64,000 bases of DNA from contig NC_056050.1 in the NCBI RefSeq assembly GCF_004379255.2, positions 11,965,410 through 12,029,409 on the forward strand, written 5' to 3'. A program made the translations under genes and the position numbers. This DNA comes from Salvia splendens. Lineage: Eukaryota > Streptophyta > Magnoliopsida > Lamiales > Lamiaceae. The notes below the pieces were generated by a model that was given only the letters and a program-made list of their open reading frames with translations, had not been told where the DNA came from and searched no databases. Of this stretch, positions 36,854-49,439 are shown one piece after another (position 1 is the first letter of the stretch; each line of letters opens with the position of its first letter).

Positions 36854-39800
36854 TGTGTAGTGTGTGCTACGTGTTTTATGTATATTTTGTGTATTATTAC
36901 GAGTTTATAGTTTGTTTAGTGTGTAATTGGTGTGTTTTGTGTATAATTTGTGCAATGTATATTGTGTAATATATGATGTATGTGTATTTTTTCCGACGTG
37001 TATTTATTGTTTATAGTGTATGCCGTGGTGTATAGTAAACATATTTTGTGTATAGTGTTGTAGCGCAATGTTTGTATTTTGTATAGGGTGAGTATTGTGT
37101 GCAATGAATGTAATGTAGTGTGTGAATTATGTGTATTTTGTGCGTAAAGTGTATATTATGTGTATTTTGTGTATAGTATGTGTATATGTGTAGGTATATA
37201 ATGTGTGTATTTTATGAAAAGTGTGTTTTCAGGGTATGTAGTTTTGTTTATAGTGTGTGCGGTGTGTGTATTGTAGATATATTTCGTGTATAGTGTTGTA
37301 GCGTAATATTTGTATTTTGGGCATTGTATGTATTGTGTGCAATGAATGCAATGTGTAGTGTGTGAATTATGAGTATTTTGTGCTTAAAGTGTGCACTGTG
37401 TGTATTTTGTGTACTGTAAATGTGCAGGTATATAATGTGTGTATTTTAAGAAAAGTGTGTGTTGTGTGAGTGAACTGCGTGTTGTGTATGCAGCATGTGT
37501 TTGTTGTGCTAGTATTTAGAGTATATGTGTGTGTAATTGGTATATTTTGCATCTGTAATATGTGTATTTTACCTACGTGTGTATTTTTTGTTTATAGTAT
37601 TGTGATGTGTGTATTGTATTGTGGATAGTGCGTGTAGCGCAATGTTTGTATTTTGTGTATTGTGTGAATTGTATTTAGAGTGTAATGTATTTGTATTTTG
37701 TATATAATGTGTGCATTGTGTGTATTTTGTGTACTATATGTGTATGTGTGTGTATTTTGATTATAATGTGTGTGTACTGTGTATAGTGTGTATTTTGTGT
37801 ACAATATGTGTATGTGTGTATTTTGATTATAATTTGTGTATAGTGTGTATTTTGTGTACAATATATTTTGTAGTATATAAAGTTAGTGTGTTTATAAGGT
37901 GTGCAGTGTGTATTTTCTGGATATGCGTGTATTTTATATACTAGGTGTGTTTTATGTACTCTGTGCAGTGTGTGTATTTTGTATATGTGCGTGTTTCGTG
38001 CATGTATTTTTTGTATATCGAGTGCTATTTGTTTATATAGCGTGTGCAACATGTGATTGGTTTTATACTGTGTATTTTATGTGCTATGCGTGTGTAGCGT
38101 ATTGTGTTTATTTTGTGTATAGTGTGTTTATAGAGTGTGTTATAAGTATTTTCAGGATATGCATGTATTTTATGTACTAGGTGTGTTTTATGTACTCTGT
38201 GCAGTGTGTGTATTTTGTATATGTGCGTGTTTCGTGCATGTATTTTTTGTATATCGAGTGCTTTTTGTTTATATAGCGTGTGCAACATGTGATTGGTTTT
38301 ATACTGTGTATTTTATGTGTAGTGTACTATGCGTGTGTAGCGTATTGTGTTTATTTTGTGTATAGTGTGTTTATAGAGTGTGTTATAAGTATTTTCTGTT
38401 GTATAGTGTGTGCTCTTTTGTATGTTTGGTGCATGTATTTAGTATGTTTATTTTATGTGTAGTGTGTAGTGTGTGCTACGTGTTTTATGTATATTTTGTG
38501 TATTATTACGAGTTTATAGTTTGTTTAGTGTGTAATTGGTGTGTTTTGTGTATAATTTGTGCAATGTATATTGTGTAATATATGATGTATGTGTATTTTT
38601 TCCGACGTGTATTTATTGTTTATAGTGTATGCCGTGGTGTATAGTAAACATATTTTGTGTATAGTGTTGTAGCGCAATGTTTGTATTTTGTATAGGGTGA
38701 GTATTGTGTGCAATGAATGTAATGTAGTGTGTGAATTATGTGTATTTTGTGCGTAAAGTGTGCATTGTGTGTATTTTGTGTACAATATGTGTATATGTGT
38801 AGGTATATAATGTGTGTATTTTATGAAAAGTGTGTTTTTAGGGTATGTAGTTTTGTTTATAGCGTGTGCGGTGTGTGTATTGTAGATATATTTCGTTTAT
38901 AGTGTTGTAGCGTAATATTTGTATTTTGGGTATTGTATATATTGTGTGCATTGAATGTAATGTGTAGTGTGTGAATTATGTGTATTTTGTGCTTAAAGTG
39001 TGCACTGTGTGTATTTTGTGTACTGTAAATGTGCAGGTATATAATGTGTGTATTTTAAGAAAAGTGTGTGTTGTGTGAGTGAACTGCGTGTTGCGTATGT
39101 AGCATGTGTTTGCTGTGCTAGTATTTAGAGTATATGTGTGTGTAATTGGTATATTTTGCATCTGTAATATGTGTATTTTACCTACGTGTGTATTTTTTGT
39201 TTATAGTATTGTGATGTGTGTATTGTATTGTGGATAGTGCGTGTAGCGCAATGTTTGTATTTTGTGTATTGTGTGAATTGTATTTAGAGTGTAATGTATT
39301 TGTATTTTGTATATAATGTGTGCATTGTGTGTATTTTGTGTACTAAATGTGTATGTGTGTGTATTTTGATTATATTGTGTGTGTATTGTGTATAGTGTGT
39401 ATTTTGTGTACAATATGTGTATGTGTGTATTTTGATTATAATTTGTGTATAGTGTGTATTTTGTGTACAATATATTTTGTAGTATATAAAGTTAGTGTGT
39501 TTATAAGGTGTGCAGTGTGTATTTTCTGGATATGCGTGTATTTTATGTACTAGGTGTGTTTTATGTACTCTGTGCAGTGTGTGTATTTTGTATATGTGCG
39601 TGTTTCGTGCATGTATTTTTTGTATATCGAGTGCTATTTGTTTATATAGCGTGTGCAACATGTGATTGGTTTTATACTGTGTATTTTATGTGTAGTGTAC
39701 TATGCGTGTGTAGCGTATTGTGTTTATTTTGTGTATAGTGTGTTTATAGAGTGTGTTATAAGTATTTTCTGTTGTATGATGTGTGCTCTTTTGTATGTTT

Positions 39801-41911
39801 GGTGCATGTATTTAGTATGTGTATGTTTAGTGTAATATGTGATGTATGTGTATTTTTTCCGACGTGTATTTATTGTTTATAGTGTATGCCGTGGTGTATA
39901 GTATACATATTTTGTGTATAGTGTTGTAGCGCAATGTTTGTATTTTGTATAGGGTGAGTATTGTGTGCAATGAATGTAATGTGTAGTGTGTGAATTATGT
40001 GTATTTTGTGCGTAAAGTGTGCATTGTGTGTATTTTGTGTACATTATGTGTATATGTGTAGGTATATAATGTGTGTATTTTATTCAAAGTGTGTTTTCAG
40101 GGTATGTAGTTTTTTTTATAGTGTGTGCGGTATTTGTATTGTATATATATTTTATGTATATGGTCTGTAGCGCAACGTTTGTATTTTTTCATTGTGTGTA
40201 TTTTGTACGGAATGTGTGTATGTATTTATTTTTTGTTTATAATGTGTGTATAGTGTATGTATTTTATGTTTAATGTGGTGTGTGCGGGTTGTATGCATAA
40301 TGTGTGTAGTGAGTGTATAGTGGGTATTCTTTATGTATTGTGCGTTTATCATAATGTGTATTTTGTGTAGTGTGTGCAGTGTGTGCATTTTGCAGATATT
40401 GTGTATTTAAGGTGTGTATTGTGTATTTTATATAAGTGTTTGTATTCTATGTATATTTTGTTTTATGTAGTGTGTGCAGTGTGTGTATTGTGTATTTTGT
40501 ATTTTGCATATAGTGTTTAAACATATTTGTACAGGGTGTGTATTAAGTGCAATGTATGAGGTGTGTATTGCGTGAGTGCATGTTGTGTGTGCATTGTGTG
40601 CATTTTGTGTCTAATGTGCGTGTAGTATGTGCAGTGTGTATATTTTTTGTACTATATAAAGTTAGTGTGTTTATAAGTGTGCAGTGTGTATTTTCTATAC
40701 ATGTGTGTATTTTATGCATAGGGTGTGTTTTATGTAGTTCGTGCAGTGTTCGAGGCATGTATTTTTAGTATATTGTGTGCTATTTGTTTATATAGTGTGT
40801 GAACGTGTGTATTTTGTGTGTAGTGTACTACGCGTAGTGTGTGTAGTGTATAGTGTTTCTTTTGTGTATAATGTTTTTATATTTTGTATTTTGTGCATTA
40901 TGTGTAGTGTGTAGGATGTGTATGTGTGTGTATTTTGTGTTGTGTGCAGTGTTAGTGTGCGTATATAGTACTCCTTTCATCCCATGATAAGCGAGGCGTT
41001 TCTTTTTCGCACTCCTTTTGAGAAAATAATATAAAATGATTAGCATGGAAAAAAATTAAAGAAAAAGATAGAATAATGTAGATAAGAGTCGTATCTACAT
41101 TATTCCTATTTTAACTTTAATATTTCTCTACTTTAACTATTTTAAATTATTTTGTGTTGTGAACAGTGTTTGCATTTTGTGTATGTTGAGCGTATTCAGT
41201 ATATAATATATGTCCAGCACAAATATTTTCCGTATATTGTGTTTTTAGTGTATTTTATAAGTATTTTCTGTTGTATAGTGTGTGCTCTTTTTGTATGTTT
41301 GGTGGATGTATTTAGTATGTGTAGTTTGTGTGTAGTGTGTGTTACGTGTTTTGTGTATATTTTGTGTATTATTACGTGTTTATAGTTTGTTTAGTGTGTA
41401 ATTTGTGTGTTTTGTGTAGAACATGTGCATTGTGTATATTGTGTAATATGTGATGTATGTGTATTTTTTCTACGTGTATTTATTGTTTATAGTGTGTGCG
41501 GTGTGTGTATTGTAGATATATTTTGTGTATAGTGTTGTAGCGTAATGATTGTATTGTGTGTATTGTGTGCAATGAATATAATGTGTAGTGTGTGAATTAT
41601 GTATATTTTGTGCTTAAAGTGTGCATTGTGTGTATTTTGTGTACAATATGTGTATATGTGTAGGTATATAATGTGTGTATTTTATGAAAAGTGTGTGTTG
41701 TGTGTTTGTGCTAGTATTTAGAGTATATGTGTGTGTAATTGGTATATTTTGCGTCTGTAATATGTGTATTTTACCTACGTGTGTATTTTTTGTTCATAGT
41801 ATTGTGATGTGTGTATTGTATTGTGGATAGTGGTGTGTAGCGCAATGTTTGTATTTTGTGTAGTTTGTGTATTGTGTGAATTGTATGTAGTGTGTAATGT
41901 ATTTGTATTTT
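36854..41911 (+). repeat. GT-rich satellite, block 3, degenerating to its edge
   Basis: It begins with TGTGT, the right target duplication of element 2, and stays in register: the marker is at 37378 and 38987. Up to about 39830 the copies match block 1 closely. The 1609-bp step contains a local 235-bp tandem duplication (the segment at about 37923 recurs at 38158). From about 40070 the same words persist but spacing and sequence become irregular, and a foldback element interrupts it at 40969-41151. Progressive decay is what array edges show when homogenisation stops. Confidence 0.92.
40969..41151. mobile_element. Truncated Stowaway-like foldback element (MITE)
   Basis: TA followed by CTCCTTTCATCCCATGATAAG resembles the terminal consensus of Stowaway (Tc1/mariner) MITEs. 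The interior folds back: GAATAATGTAGATA (41071-41084) and TATCTACATTATTC (41092-41105) are perfect 14-bp arms around a 7-base loop, and the outer arms (AAAATAATATAAAAT against ATTTTAAATTATTTT) also pair. The right arm stops short: the last 50 bp or so, including the terminal repeat and second TA, are absent and satellite resumes. Non-coding. Confidence 0.7.
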
Positions 41912-41922
41912 TTACACATAAG

Positions 41923-42076
41923 ATACATTACCGCCTTCGAAATGGCTCTTATACCAATTTGAATCAATCCCAGATTAATTATTCCGTTATTTGAATAAGA
42001 AATATGAATGAAGAGGTATGATGACAAGTAAATAACGTATGGAAAATCCACTGAGATCATCTTGCAGCTGGGCAAG
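41923..42076 (-). repeat. Terminal repeat of the pararetrovirus, left copy (154 bp)
   Basis: It matches 49440-49593 at equal length with a handful of substitutions, from ATACATTACCGCC to GCTGGGCAAG. It includes a mutated primer site GGCTCTTATACCA at 41944-41956. Confidence 0.9.
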
Positions 42077-42159
42077 TATATCAAAATGGTTTCCACAACA
42101 TTGAAATCCAATGGAAAATCCACCGAGATCATCTGCAAGTATATCAAAATGGTCTCCAC
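42041..42159 (-). repeat. Imperfect local duplication in the virus leader
   Basis: GGAAAATCCAC.GAGATCATC to AAAATGGT.TCCAC occurs at 42041-42096 and again, 9-11 bases shorter, at 42113-42159. Confidence 0.8.
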
Positions 42160-42225
42160 TTGGATGGTGTACTGATTAAGCATGAAAACTCTAAGACCGG
42201 TATGCCCTTTCTCCTTAATTTACAA

Positions 42226-42239
42226 GCTATTTATAGAGC
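42226..42239 (-). promoter_or_regulatory. Candidate TATA box of the virus pregenomic promoter
   Basis: The minus strand reads GCTCTATAAATAGC. It lies after the last ORF and upstream of the left primer-site copy, where Caulimoviridae place their single strong promoter. The position and TATAAATA core support the call; no transcript evidence is available. Confidence 0.55.
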
Positions 42240-42415
42240 TACAAAGTTAACTATTACATAATATTATATTGCAAAAGATTACAATAAATGCTACGTGTTG
42301 ATCATCTTGTGAAGTGGTGGACACCTTTGATGATAACTCTTGACTTTTAGTATACTCTTGGAAAATTGTGATAAAACTTTTGTCTTTTGTGGCAAATATT
42401 CTGACAATCTTTTGA

Positions 42416-42676
42416 TTAGGCAGCTAGTATGATTTGGATGATGTGAATCCTTCTTTTGCATTCTTTGATGATTTTGATTCTCCTTTGAATAAGCTCTTCG
42501 ATAGTTCTCATATTTCTTTCATGGTCTTTCTTGAATCTGATAAATCTAGAAATTCTTTCTATACTTCTTCGGATTTCATAGAAGACCTTGATCCTTCTTT
42601 CTTGATTTTTGATTTCTTCTTCTAATCTTCTGACTTCATGACCAAATTCTTTCTTAATGGCATCTATGTGCAACAT
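42416..42676 (-). pseudogene. Small coiled-coil ORF at the 3' end of the virus
   Basis: 86 codons rich in Glu, Arg, Lys and Ile, with a heptad-like pattern (EEEIKNQERRIK, EELIQRRIKIIKE) typical of a coiled coil. It is the last frame before the promoter region and may be the C-terminal piece of the preceding ORF after a frameshift. Nothing identifies its role; a multimerisation or translation-related function would be a guess. Between it and the next ORF (42677-42869) no intact frame is seen. Confidence 0.5.
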
Positions 42677-42869
42677 GCTTTATATGGATAATTTTGTTTC
42701 TTCTTTTTTTTTCTCTTTGATTGCTATTTTCCTGAAAATTTAGAGATATTAAAAGTTATAAGGGTCTTGATCCCTAATAGGGTCTGAGGAGACAGATTCT
42801 TCAGATTTTGATCTTGAAGAGACAGACTTTTGCGCCAGATATTCTAAGAATTCTTTCTTGATATTTTAT

Positions 42870-43889
42870 CTAGAAGATGATCCATATAACTATCAATTTT
42901 CTGTCCTGAACTGGTGGCCTTCTTGGTTGTTTCTGTTTTTTCTTTTCCTTTATCATTTTTTGATAAATCACTTTTTCATCAGTGCTTAAAATATGTCTAA
43001 CAACCAGTTCAGTTCCAATATGATTTTGGAACCTCGCCCACCATTTGACTTTATAGACCCTTGTCAGAGAATAAGGGGTAGAGTCTGGATAAATTTTCTC
43101 AAAATTGAAATCCCATGCAAAAATCCAAGGAATTTTGAATTCAGCGTGGAAGATGATGAGCTTTTGATAATTTTTTAGAGTCGAACACTCTGCAAAGACA
43201 TTAAAACCTTCTTGAATTTGAAAAGGAAGAATTTGGATAGAAGACCCCATTTTTCTCCACCAATCAACAAACCAGACGGGAGGTTGTTTATCACAGTTGT
43301 GGTGGAAAGTTATGAACCAGGAGTGACCAAGCATTCTTATAATCAATGTAATTATACCCCTGAGCTGGGTGGTTAACTGGGAATATTTTGAATTCATTTT
43401 GACCACCAAAAGTGGTAGGAGTGTGAACTCTTTTGATAACACATTTTGAGTATTCAATCTCTTTAGATCTATCGTAATTGTGAGTTATTTCCACTGAATC
43501 AGAGTCCACTAAAATGAACTCATAATACTTTTGATCTTTAAAACGATCATCGGATTCCCAAAGTTGGGAAGGATTTGGAAAGTGATTTTTGATAAAATCT
43601 TTTTGAGAAAGACTCGCTGGATATTCAGAAAAAGTAGTCATCCCACAATCATCATGCCAATCTTTGGCTGTATATTTGTATACTTCAGGAGTGTTTGGGA
43701 TTTGGATATTAGTGGGTTTTGGTAGGTTTGAAGCAAAGACTGTTTTATAAGGAATTTCCGGTATATTTTGGATTGGAGAGAATCTGTTTGGGATAATTTG
43801 ATTGGATTTTTGAGGAGTGACAGGAGTTTTGAAGAGAATACTTCATAGTCTTTAGCACTTTGTATTTTCTTCCTTGTCGAGTCCATCAC
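42870..43889 (-). pseudogene. Downstream ORF region of the pararetrovirus, unknown function
   Basis: Three overlapping frames follow the RNase H end: about 43889-43638, 43641-43291 and 43457-42870. The middle part has YYEFILVDSDSVEI, and the last has Trp-rich segments (WFVDWWRKMGS, IPWIFAWDF, VKWWARF) before a Lys/Gln-rich stretch. They look like pieces of one larger protein split by two frameshifts. The location fits the ORF that Caulimoviridae carry after the RT-RNase H gene (translation transactivator in some genera, unknown in others). I do not recognise a domain with confidence. Confidence 0.6.
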
Positions 43890-45485
43890 TGTTCCCTTGT
43901 AAAAATTCTCTAGTTAGAAAATCAGGTAGAGAATTGTTTTCTCCTTTTATAAATTCAATTTCAAAATAAAAACAGAAAGAATAGCTTGCCACCTGGCAAA
44001 TATCTGTTTTGAAACAATATTTTGAACATCTTTTGTAAGAACTTCTTTTGCTGATTTGCAATCTATTTTGAGTAAGATTTTTTTATTGTAAAGGTCATCT
44101 TGAAATTTTGAGATACATAAAACTATGGATAAAATTTATTTTTTGATAACGGAATAATTCATCTGTGTATTATTACAGATTCCAGAGTGGTATCTAACTA
44201 ATTGTTCTTTTGAATTAATTTTTTGTTTTAAAATTCCTCCATAACCTAGATTTGAGGCATCTGTTTCTATGATCATAAAGGCTTCTGGATTAGGGATGCC
44301 TAAGCATGGAAGAGTTTTTACCTCTTATTTTATGGTTTTGATAATATTAGTGTGTTCTTCTGTCCAATTAGGGGGGTCTTTCCTAAACCTTTGATAAAGA
44401 AGTTTACAAGTCTCCCTAAGATTAGGAAAGAAGTCTGAAATGTAATTCAGGCATCCTAAGAATCTTTATAATTGATTTTTATCTTTTATTTCATCGGGGA
44501 ATTTGTTTGTAAAAGAAATCGACCTGCTGATAGGTTTGAAAGTTCCTTTGCTAATCTCATGTCCTAAAAATCTGATATTAGTTCGAAATAGTTTTAATTT
44601 GGGGGTGGATATAGCTAATCCATTTTTTTCTATGATTTTTAAGAGAGTGTCCAAATGTTTGATATGTTGATCAATATCTTGGGAAAAGATTAAAATATCG
44701 TCGATATAGACAATACTAAAATGACTAAGAGGATTCATGATATCATTCATGATTTTTTGAAATTCGGAGGGGGCATTTTTTAGCCCAAAAGGCATGACAT
44801 TCCATTCATAATGTCCTAAAGGAACTGTGAAGACTGTTTTATATCTATCCTTTTCAGAGATCTGGATTTGCCAATATCCAGACTTGAGGTCGAATTTGGA
44901 AAAAATCTTAGCATTAAAAAGTCTTCCTATTAAATCCTTTATGTTGGGGATAGGATACCTAATCCATTGTAGAACTTTATTAAGAGGTTTATAATTTATG
45001 ACAAGTCTAGGTGTTCCTCTTTCAAGTTCTGCTTGTTTAACTACATAAAAGGCAGAACAACTCCAAGGAGATTTTGAAGGCCTTATAAGTTTCTTATCTA
45101 ATAATTATTTAATCTCCTTTTTACAAATTTCTAAGAGTTCTTGGTTCATTTGGATTGGTCTTGATTTTGTCGGGATATTTTCTTCATTGAAACCCTTTTC
45201 ATAAGGTAATTCAATCACATGGTGCTTTCTATCCCATAAGGCATTAGGGATTTCATTACAAACTCGTTTGACAAAGTTGTTTTCGATTTCCTTAATCTTT
45301 GAAATGATTTTAGGAGTTCTAAGTTGGTCTTCAATTTGTTGAAAAGGTAATTCTTCTTTTAGAAAACCAATTTGTTTTTGTTTTTGGGTAATATTATTAA
45401 TTTGTCTGAATATAGAGTTATTCTGAAGATTAAGAATTTCTTGCTTCTTAATGGGAGAGATGAACTTAAAATTTATTTCTCTTCC
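43852..45485 (-). pseudogene. Pararetrovirus reverse transcriptase and RNase H, broken
   Basis: On the minus strand the RT palm is recognisable: KFDLKSGYW (about 44905), MPFGLKNAPSEFQ (44795) and the YIDD active site (about 44715). RNase H follows with an ETDAS-type catalytic Asp near 44265 and a typical end, NSLPDFLTREFLQG (about 43915). Stops interrupt the frame, for example TAA at 44466-44468 and others near 45105 and 44320, plus a frame change before 44061. RT copies packaged pregenomic RNA into DNA; this copy cannot be translated through. Confidence 0.85.
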
Positions 45486-46703
45486 CTAAACTTTGGTGGT
45501 AATACCACTATCATTGACATAGAAAGGATAAATTTGAGTTAGGAAAGGTTTTCCAAGAATCATATTATATGTGATATCTTCAACAATAGTAAAGATATTC
45601 TTGAAACAATACCCATTGTTACAAATATGAGCTTTGGAGAGTTTGTATTTGATTTTTAAAAGGTTATTATTAGCAGTATAAAGTTTTTCTTTTGATTTGT
45701 CACAATATTTAGTAGGAACAATACCTTCTCTAATAATATTATGGTCTGCTCCTGAATCCACCAAGGCCATAATACTGGTTTTGAAGTCATTAACCGCAAG
45801 AGTGATATTAACATGCCATTTTTGGTATTCAATTTCTCGGATAACTTTTATAGAATTATTTTCTGGATCAAGATTCTTCCAGTTATCAATTTCTTTATTA
45901 TTTTCAATAATAGAGAGTCTTGTCTCTATTTCAAAGTCCTCTTCTTTTAATTCATAAAATTCTTTATTAATTTGTTTTTTAAGGCTATTAATTTCACTTT
46001 GGAGGTCTTTGGTTGTTATTTGTTTAGATATGCTTTGATAGGGATATTTATCCCAAAGTTTATTTAGACTAAATTGTTCATTGATGTTTATCCTCTTAGA
46101 AGTAGAAGGTTCTTCAAGAATTAAATCTTTTAACTTATTAAGGTAATCATCCCATATATCGGTATCTGGAATTTTTTGGATGAGATCAAAGATGACTTCT
46201 TTCTTTTCTTTAGAAATGACTTGGATACAATTTTTGCAAATATCTTTTCCATGTTCAATACTACTATGATAATCACTTTCGTCAGAGGTATTTAGCATCT
46301 CTTCTATTTCTTGATCAGACTCACTTTCTGAGTTAGAAGAGTTATCCTTTTCTCTTAAAAGATTATTGATTTGTTTACCTATTAGTCTAATGTTCTTCTT
46401 CTTTTTCTTCCAACATTGGTCTTCAGTGTGTCCTAATTTTTTACAATACCAACATTTTATATCACTTTTTCCTTTATCATTGGTTGGTTTATAAGTTCTT
46501 TTAGGTTTTTTTCTTCTAAATTTATTTTTGTTAGGTTTATATTCAGACCTTTGTGATTCTTTTTTAATCTTCCTAGTCTTCCTTTTAATCTTAGAAGAAG
46601 GGGCTTCAATCTCTTCAATTCCAAACATTTCACAGAAACATCCTAATTCGCTCTTCTCTTTTTGTTTATCTTTTCTGTATTTGTTTTGTATTTTTATTTC
46701 CAT
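45486..46703 (-). pseudogene. Pararetrovirus capsid C-terminus, zinc knuckle and aspartic protease
   Basis: A 405-codon open stretch, the longest left in the integrant. It has a Lys/Arg-rich segment (residues about 10-75), then a CX2CX4HX4C knuckle (CWYCKKLGHTEDQC, about 83-96) that binds packaged RNA, an acidic Ser-rich stretch, a Glu/Lys-rich helical segment, and a retropepsin-like protease with DSGADHNI near residue 317. Its first Met is probably not the true start; coat protein coding continues to the right in decayed form. A stop at 45486-45488 separates it from RT. Confidence 0.82.
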
Positions 46704-48065
46704 GCATAGGGCTAAGCCTTCTTTCTTGATAAAAGCAAATAATTGCCCGAATGTAATATTTTCAAAAGGAATATTCTCAGAATCTATATCATCTTTGATT
46801 TTTTGTATTATTCTTTCACTAAAAAGTTTGGCTAATCCTGCAATGAACCTTTCTTTCCAGAAAGCTTGATTACAGTCATTTCTTTTGAGAACCTGGGTTA
46901 TGAAGACATCCTTATACCACCTATAATCAGATAAGGAGGGGCATCTAAGATTGGTCAGGACGATGGAAGAACTGTTATATTCCTCTCTCGGGGTTTCCTA
47001 TAAAATACATTGAAATAGTGACTACAAGGAAATCACAAGCATCACTTGTTTCTTTTATTTCTCCGTCTTGGTCTTCAATACTCACAACATGGCTTAAAAT
47101 TTGTTCCTTGCTTCCAAGATCTAAAGCATTATCCCACCAATTTTTTAATTGACCAGTAAAACCATTAACAAGAAGGATGCAAGCTTCTCTTTCAGAAATT
47201 CCATTGTACCTATAAGCAATCTTTGCCATTCTCATTTCTTGCAAAGTATTAAGGATTTCATACTCAGATTTTCCATATATGTTCCATTCTGTTATTGAAT
47301 TTCCATCGTAACTAGATTTATGAAATTGTCCTCTTTCTTCATAAAGCATATCTGCGGGTGAAGGTCTATTATAATAATTTTTGTTACTATTAAACTTTTT
47401 TCCTTTAAATATCTTGTTTATCTTAAAGGGGGAGTTATCAGACTTTTTGAAAACTTCTTCTAATTTTTCAACAGAATCATTCTCCGTATCAGAGGAAGAA
47501 CAACTTGCTTGTTCAGAACTTGATTCATGATTTTCTCGGATGACATTAGTATCAGAGGTACTTGGCTCCCCAAGTTTTTCAGAAATTTTTGTTAATAATT
47601 TTTCTGTTTTTGGTTTAAAAGTTACATTCTTATTTTTAAAAATATCATTACTTCTGAAAAAAAGTGTAGAAGTATCATTCAGGATACTCTGTTTGATGGG
47701 TTAAGGGCTCTTGGTGGAAATAGTATCTAATTGGTTAGCAATAGTGTTAAGAATTTGGTTTGAATAATTATTCTGCTGGATAATTCTCTGTAATTCTTCA
47801 TTTCAGCAGGATTTTTTTCATTAGGCTTTTTAGTTTGTTTAAAAGGGTCTGCAATAATTTCACCTTTATAAGTTTGATTTTTTAAAGATTGAAGAGGAGG
47901 ATGAACTGCCGAAATGACAGTACCATTATTTGACAAACACCATTTTTTTATAAGACTTGAATTAACTTCAATGGTAGGTTTTTTAAAACAATCATACCAT
48001 CCTTCTGAAGAGAGGTATATTGCTATAAAATCATAAAAAAGAAAGTTTGATTTTATTCTTTTCAT
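46704..48065 (-). pseudogene. Pararetrovirus coat protein region, broken
   Basis: Frames at 48065-47727 and 47349-46975 lie in different phases. The second encodes the conserved capsid core signature: IYGKSEYEILNTLQEM, followed by GFTGQLKNWWDNAL, as found in Caulimoviridae coat proteins. The intervening 47350-47726 has no long frame but is Ser/Asp/Glu-rich in places. Together with the downstream knuckle it would form the capsid precursor. Confidence 0.75.
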
Positions 48066-49215
48066 TCATTCATCCATTCATTCTTTATTTTGCTTCTAAT
48101 CTTATTATCTAATTTGTTAAACCATCTTTCTTTTTCTCTGTAAAAAGGAGAACTTAATTCTTTATTCAAATACTCCATATCTGGTGTAAATTCTTTATTA
48201 AGAGTTATGACCATAGTACTTCTAGTGGGTGAGTAAGGGTCACCTATATTTTCTTCAACCGGGGAGTTTGACTGTGGTATGGGTGTTTTGAACGTCCAGT
48301 TTCTCTCGGAAGGACTAGGAATATCTGAACAGGAAGCTCTACTATCCTCATATCTAAAGCTTCTATTGATTCTGTAGTTTGAGAAAGAATTTGTCCTATC
48401 AAATTTGACTGTTACCGTACCATCAGGTTCTTCAATTATTTGAGATGGTTCTCTCCTTTCAATGTCCCTGGGGATTTGAGGTTCTTTTATAATAAACTGA
48501 CTTGGAATTATCATTTGATTCCATTTATGACGTTTAGGAGTGTATGTTGTGGATTGTTCAGCATCTACTTGTAAGAGAATAGTTTCTCCTTTCACAAAAG
48601 GGTTCTTACTAAATTTAGGGTTCAAATTTGAAGACATGAGCCTAAGGTAGACTCTGAACATGACAACAAAATTTTTGCAATTATGAAACTCATTTCCCTG
48701 TATCTGAATGTCAAGCACAAGGGATTCTAAAATCATAGGGTCAGTCAGATCAACAGAAAAGTTCGGGGAGCAGTTGAAGTATATTGGGCCATCACAAATA
48801 TTAGTTTGAACCATGGCTAAGATAGAAGTTTGATATTTCTTAAGTCTTTTGTCTCTCAAATCTAGGTAAATGGGTGTGTCGACTCCTATACGGACTAAAG
48901 GTTTGACAGCAATTTGGGCTAGACCAAAATGGGCATCCCTATGGCCTTTTTCTATATATTTTTTTATAGAATCTTTATTGAGGAGAGGAAAGCTTTCTGA
49001 CTTGCGCAAGATACTTCTAGTTTCTTCATGAGTCCTTATAGAAAGGCAGTCCTAAAATCTATAAGACCTATTTTATAAAAAATTTCAACCTTTTCTTTAG
49101 GGATACTCCAATCTGAGTAATTAATGGGTGCATGAATCTCATTACTTGAAACAATATTTTTATCATATTTCTTTTCAGTTTTGGGTCTTAACAGATTTAC
49201 AAATTTACTGGCCAT
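48062..49215 (-). pseudogene. Pararetrovirus movement protein, broken
   Basis: The probable start is the ATG at 49215 (MASKFVNLLRPK). The frame changes near 49030 and continues from about 49009 to 48062. The segment with HRDAHFGLAQIAVKPLVRIG, followed by LDLRD and a later CNKNFVVMF-like strand (CKNFVVMFRVYLRL), fits the 30K movement-protein superfamily, which opens plasmodesmata for virus spread. The C-terminal third is Ser/Pro-rich and unstructured in appearance. The order movement protein then coat protein is usual for the family. Confidence 0.75.
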
Positions 49216-49439
49216 GGACAAACAGAGAGATAAGGGTTTAAAAAGGATCTGTTTTTGTAGAAAGAAGCTGGTCGCAGGGAACACTACACGTGGAACACCT
49301 AAAGTCAAGGCTTACCAACCGATTTACAAGTTTACCAATCCTGAATTCCAATGCTTCTTTTACTAGATTCAGATCTAAAATATTCCTTATCTATTCTGCT
49401 TTGAGTTACATGACAAGTAAACATAGAAAACCGGTTAAT

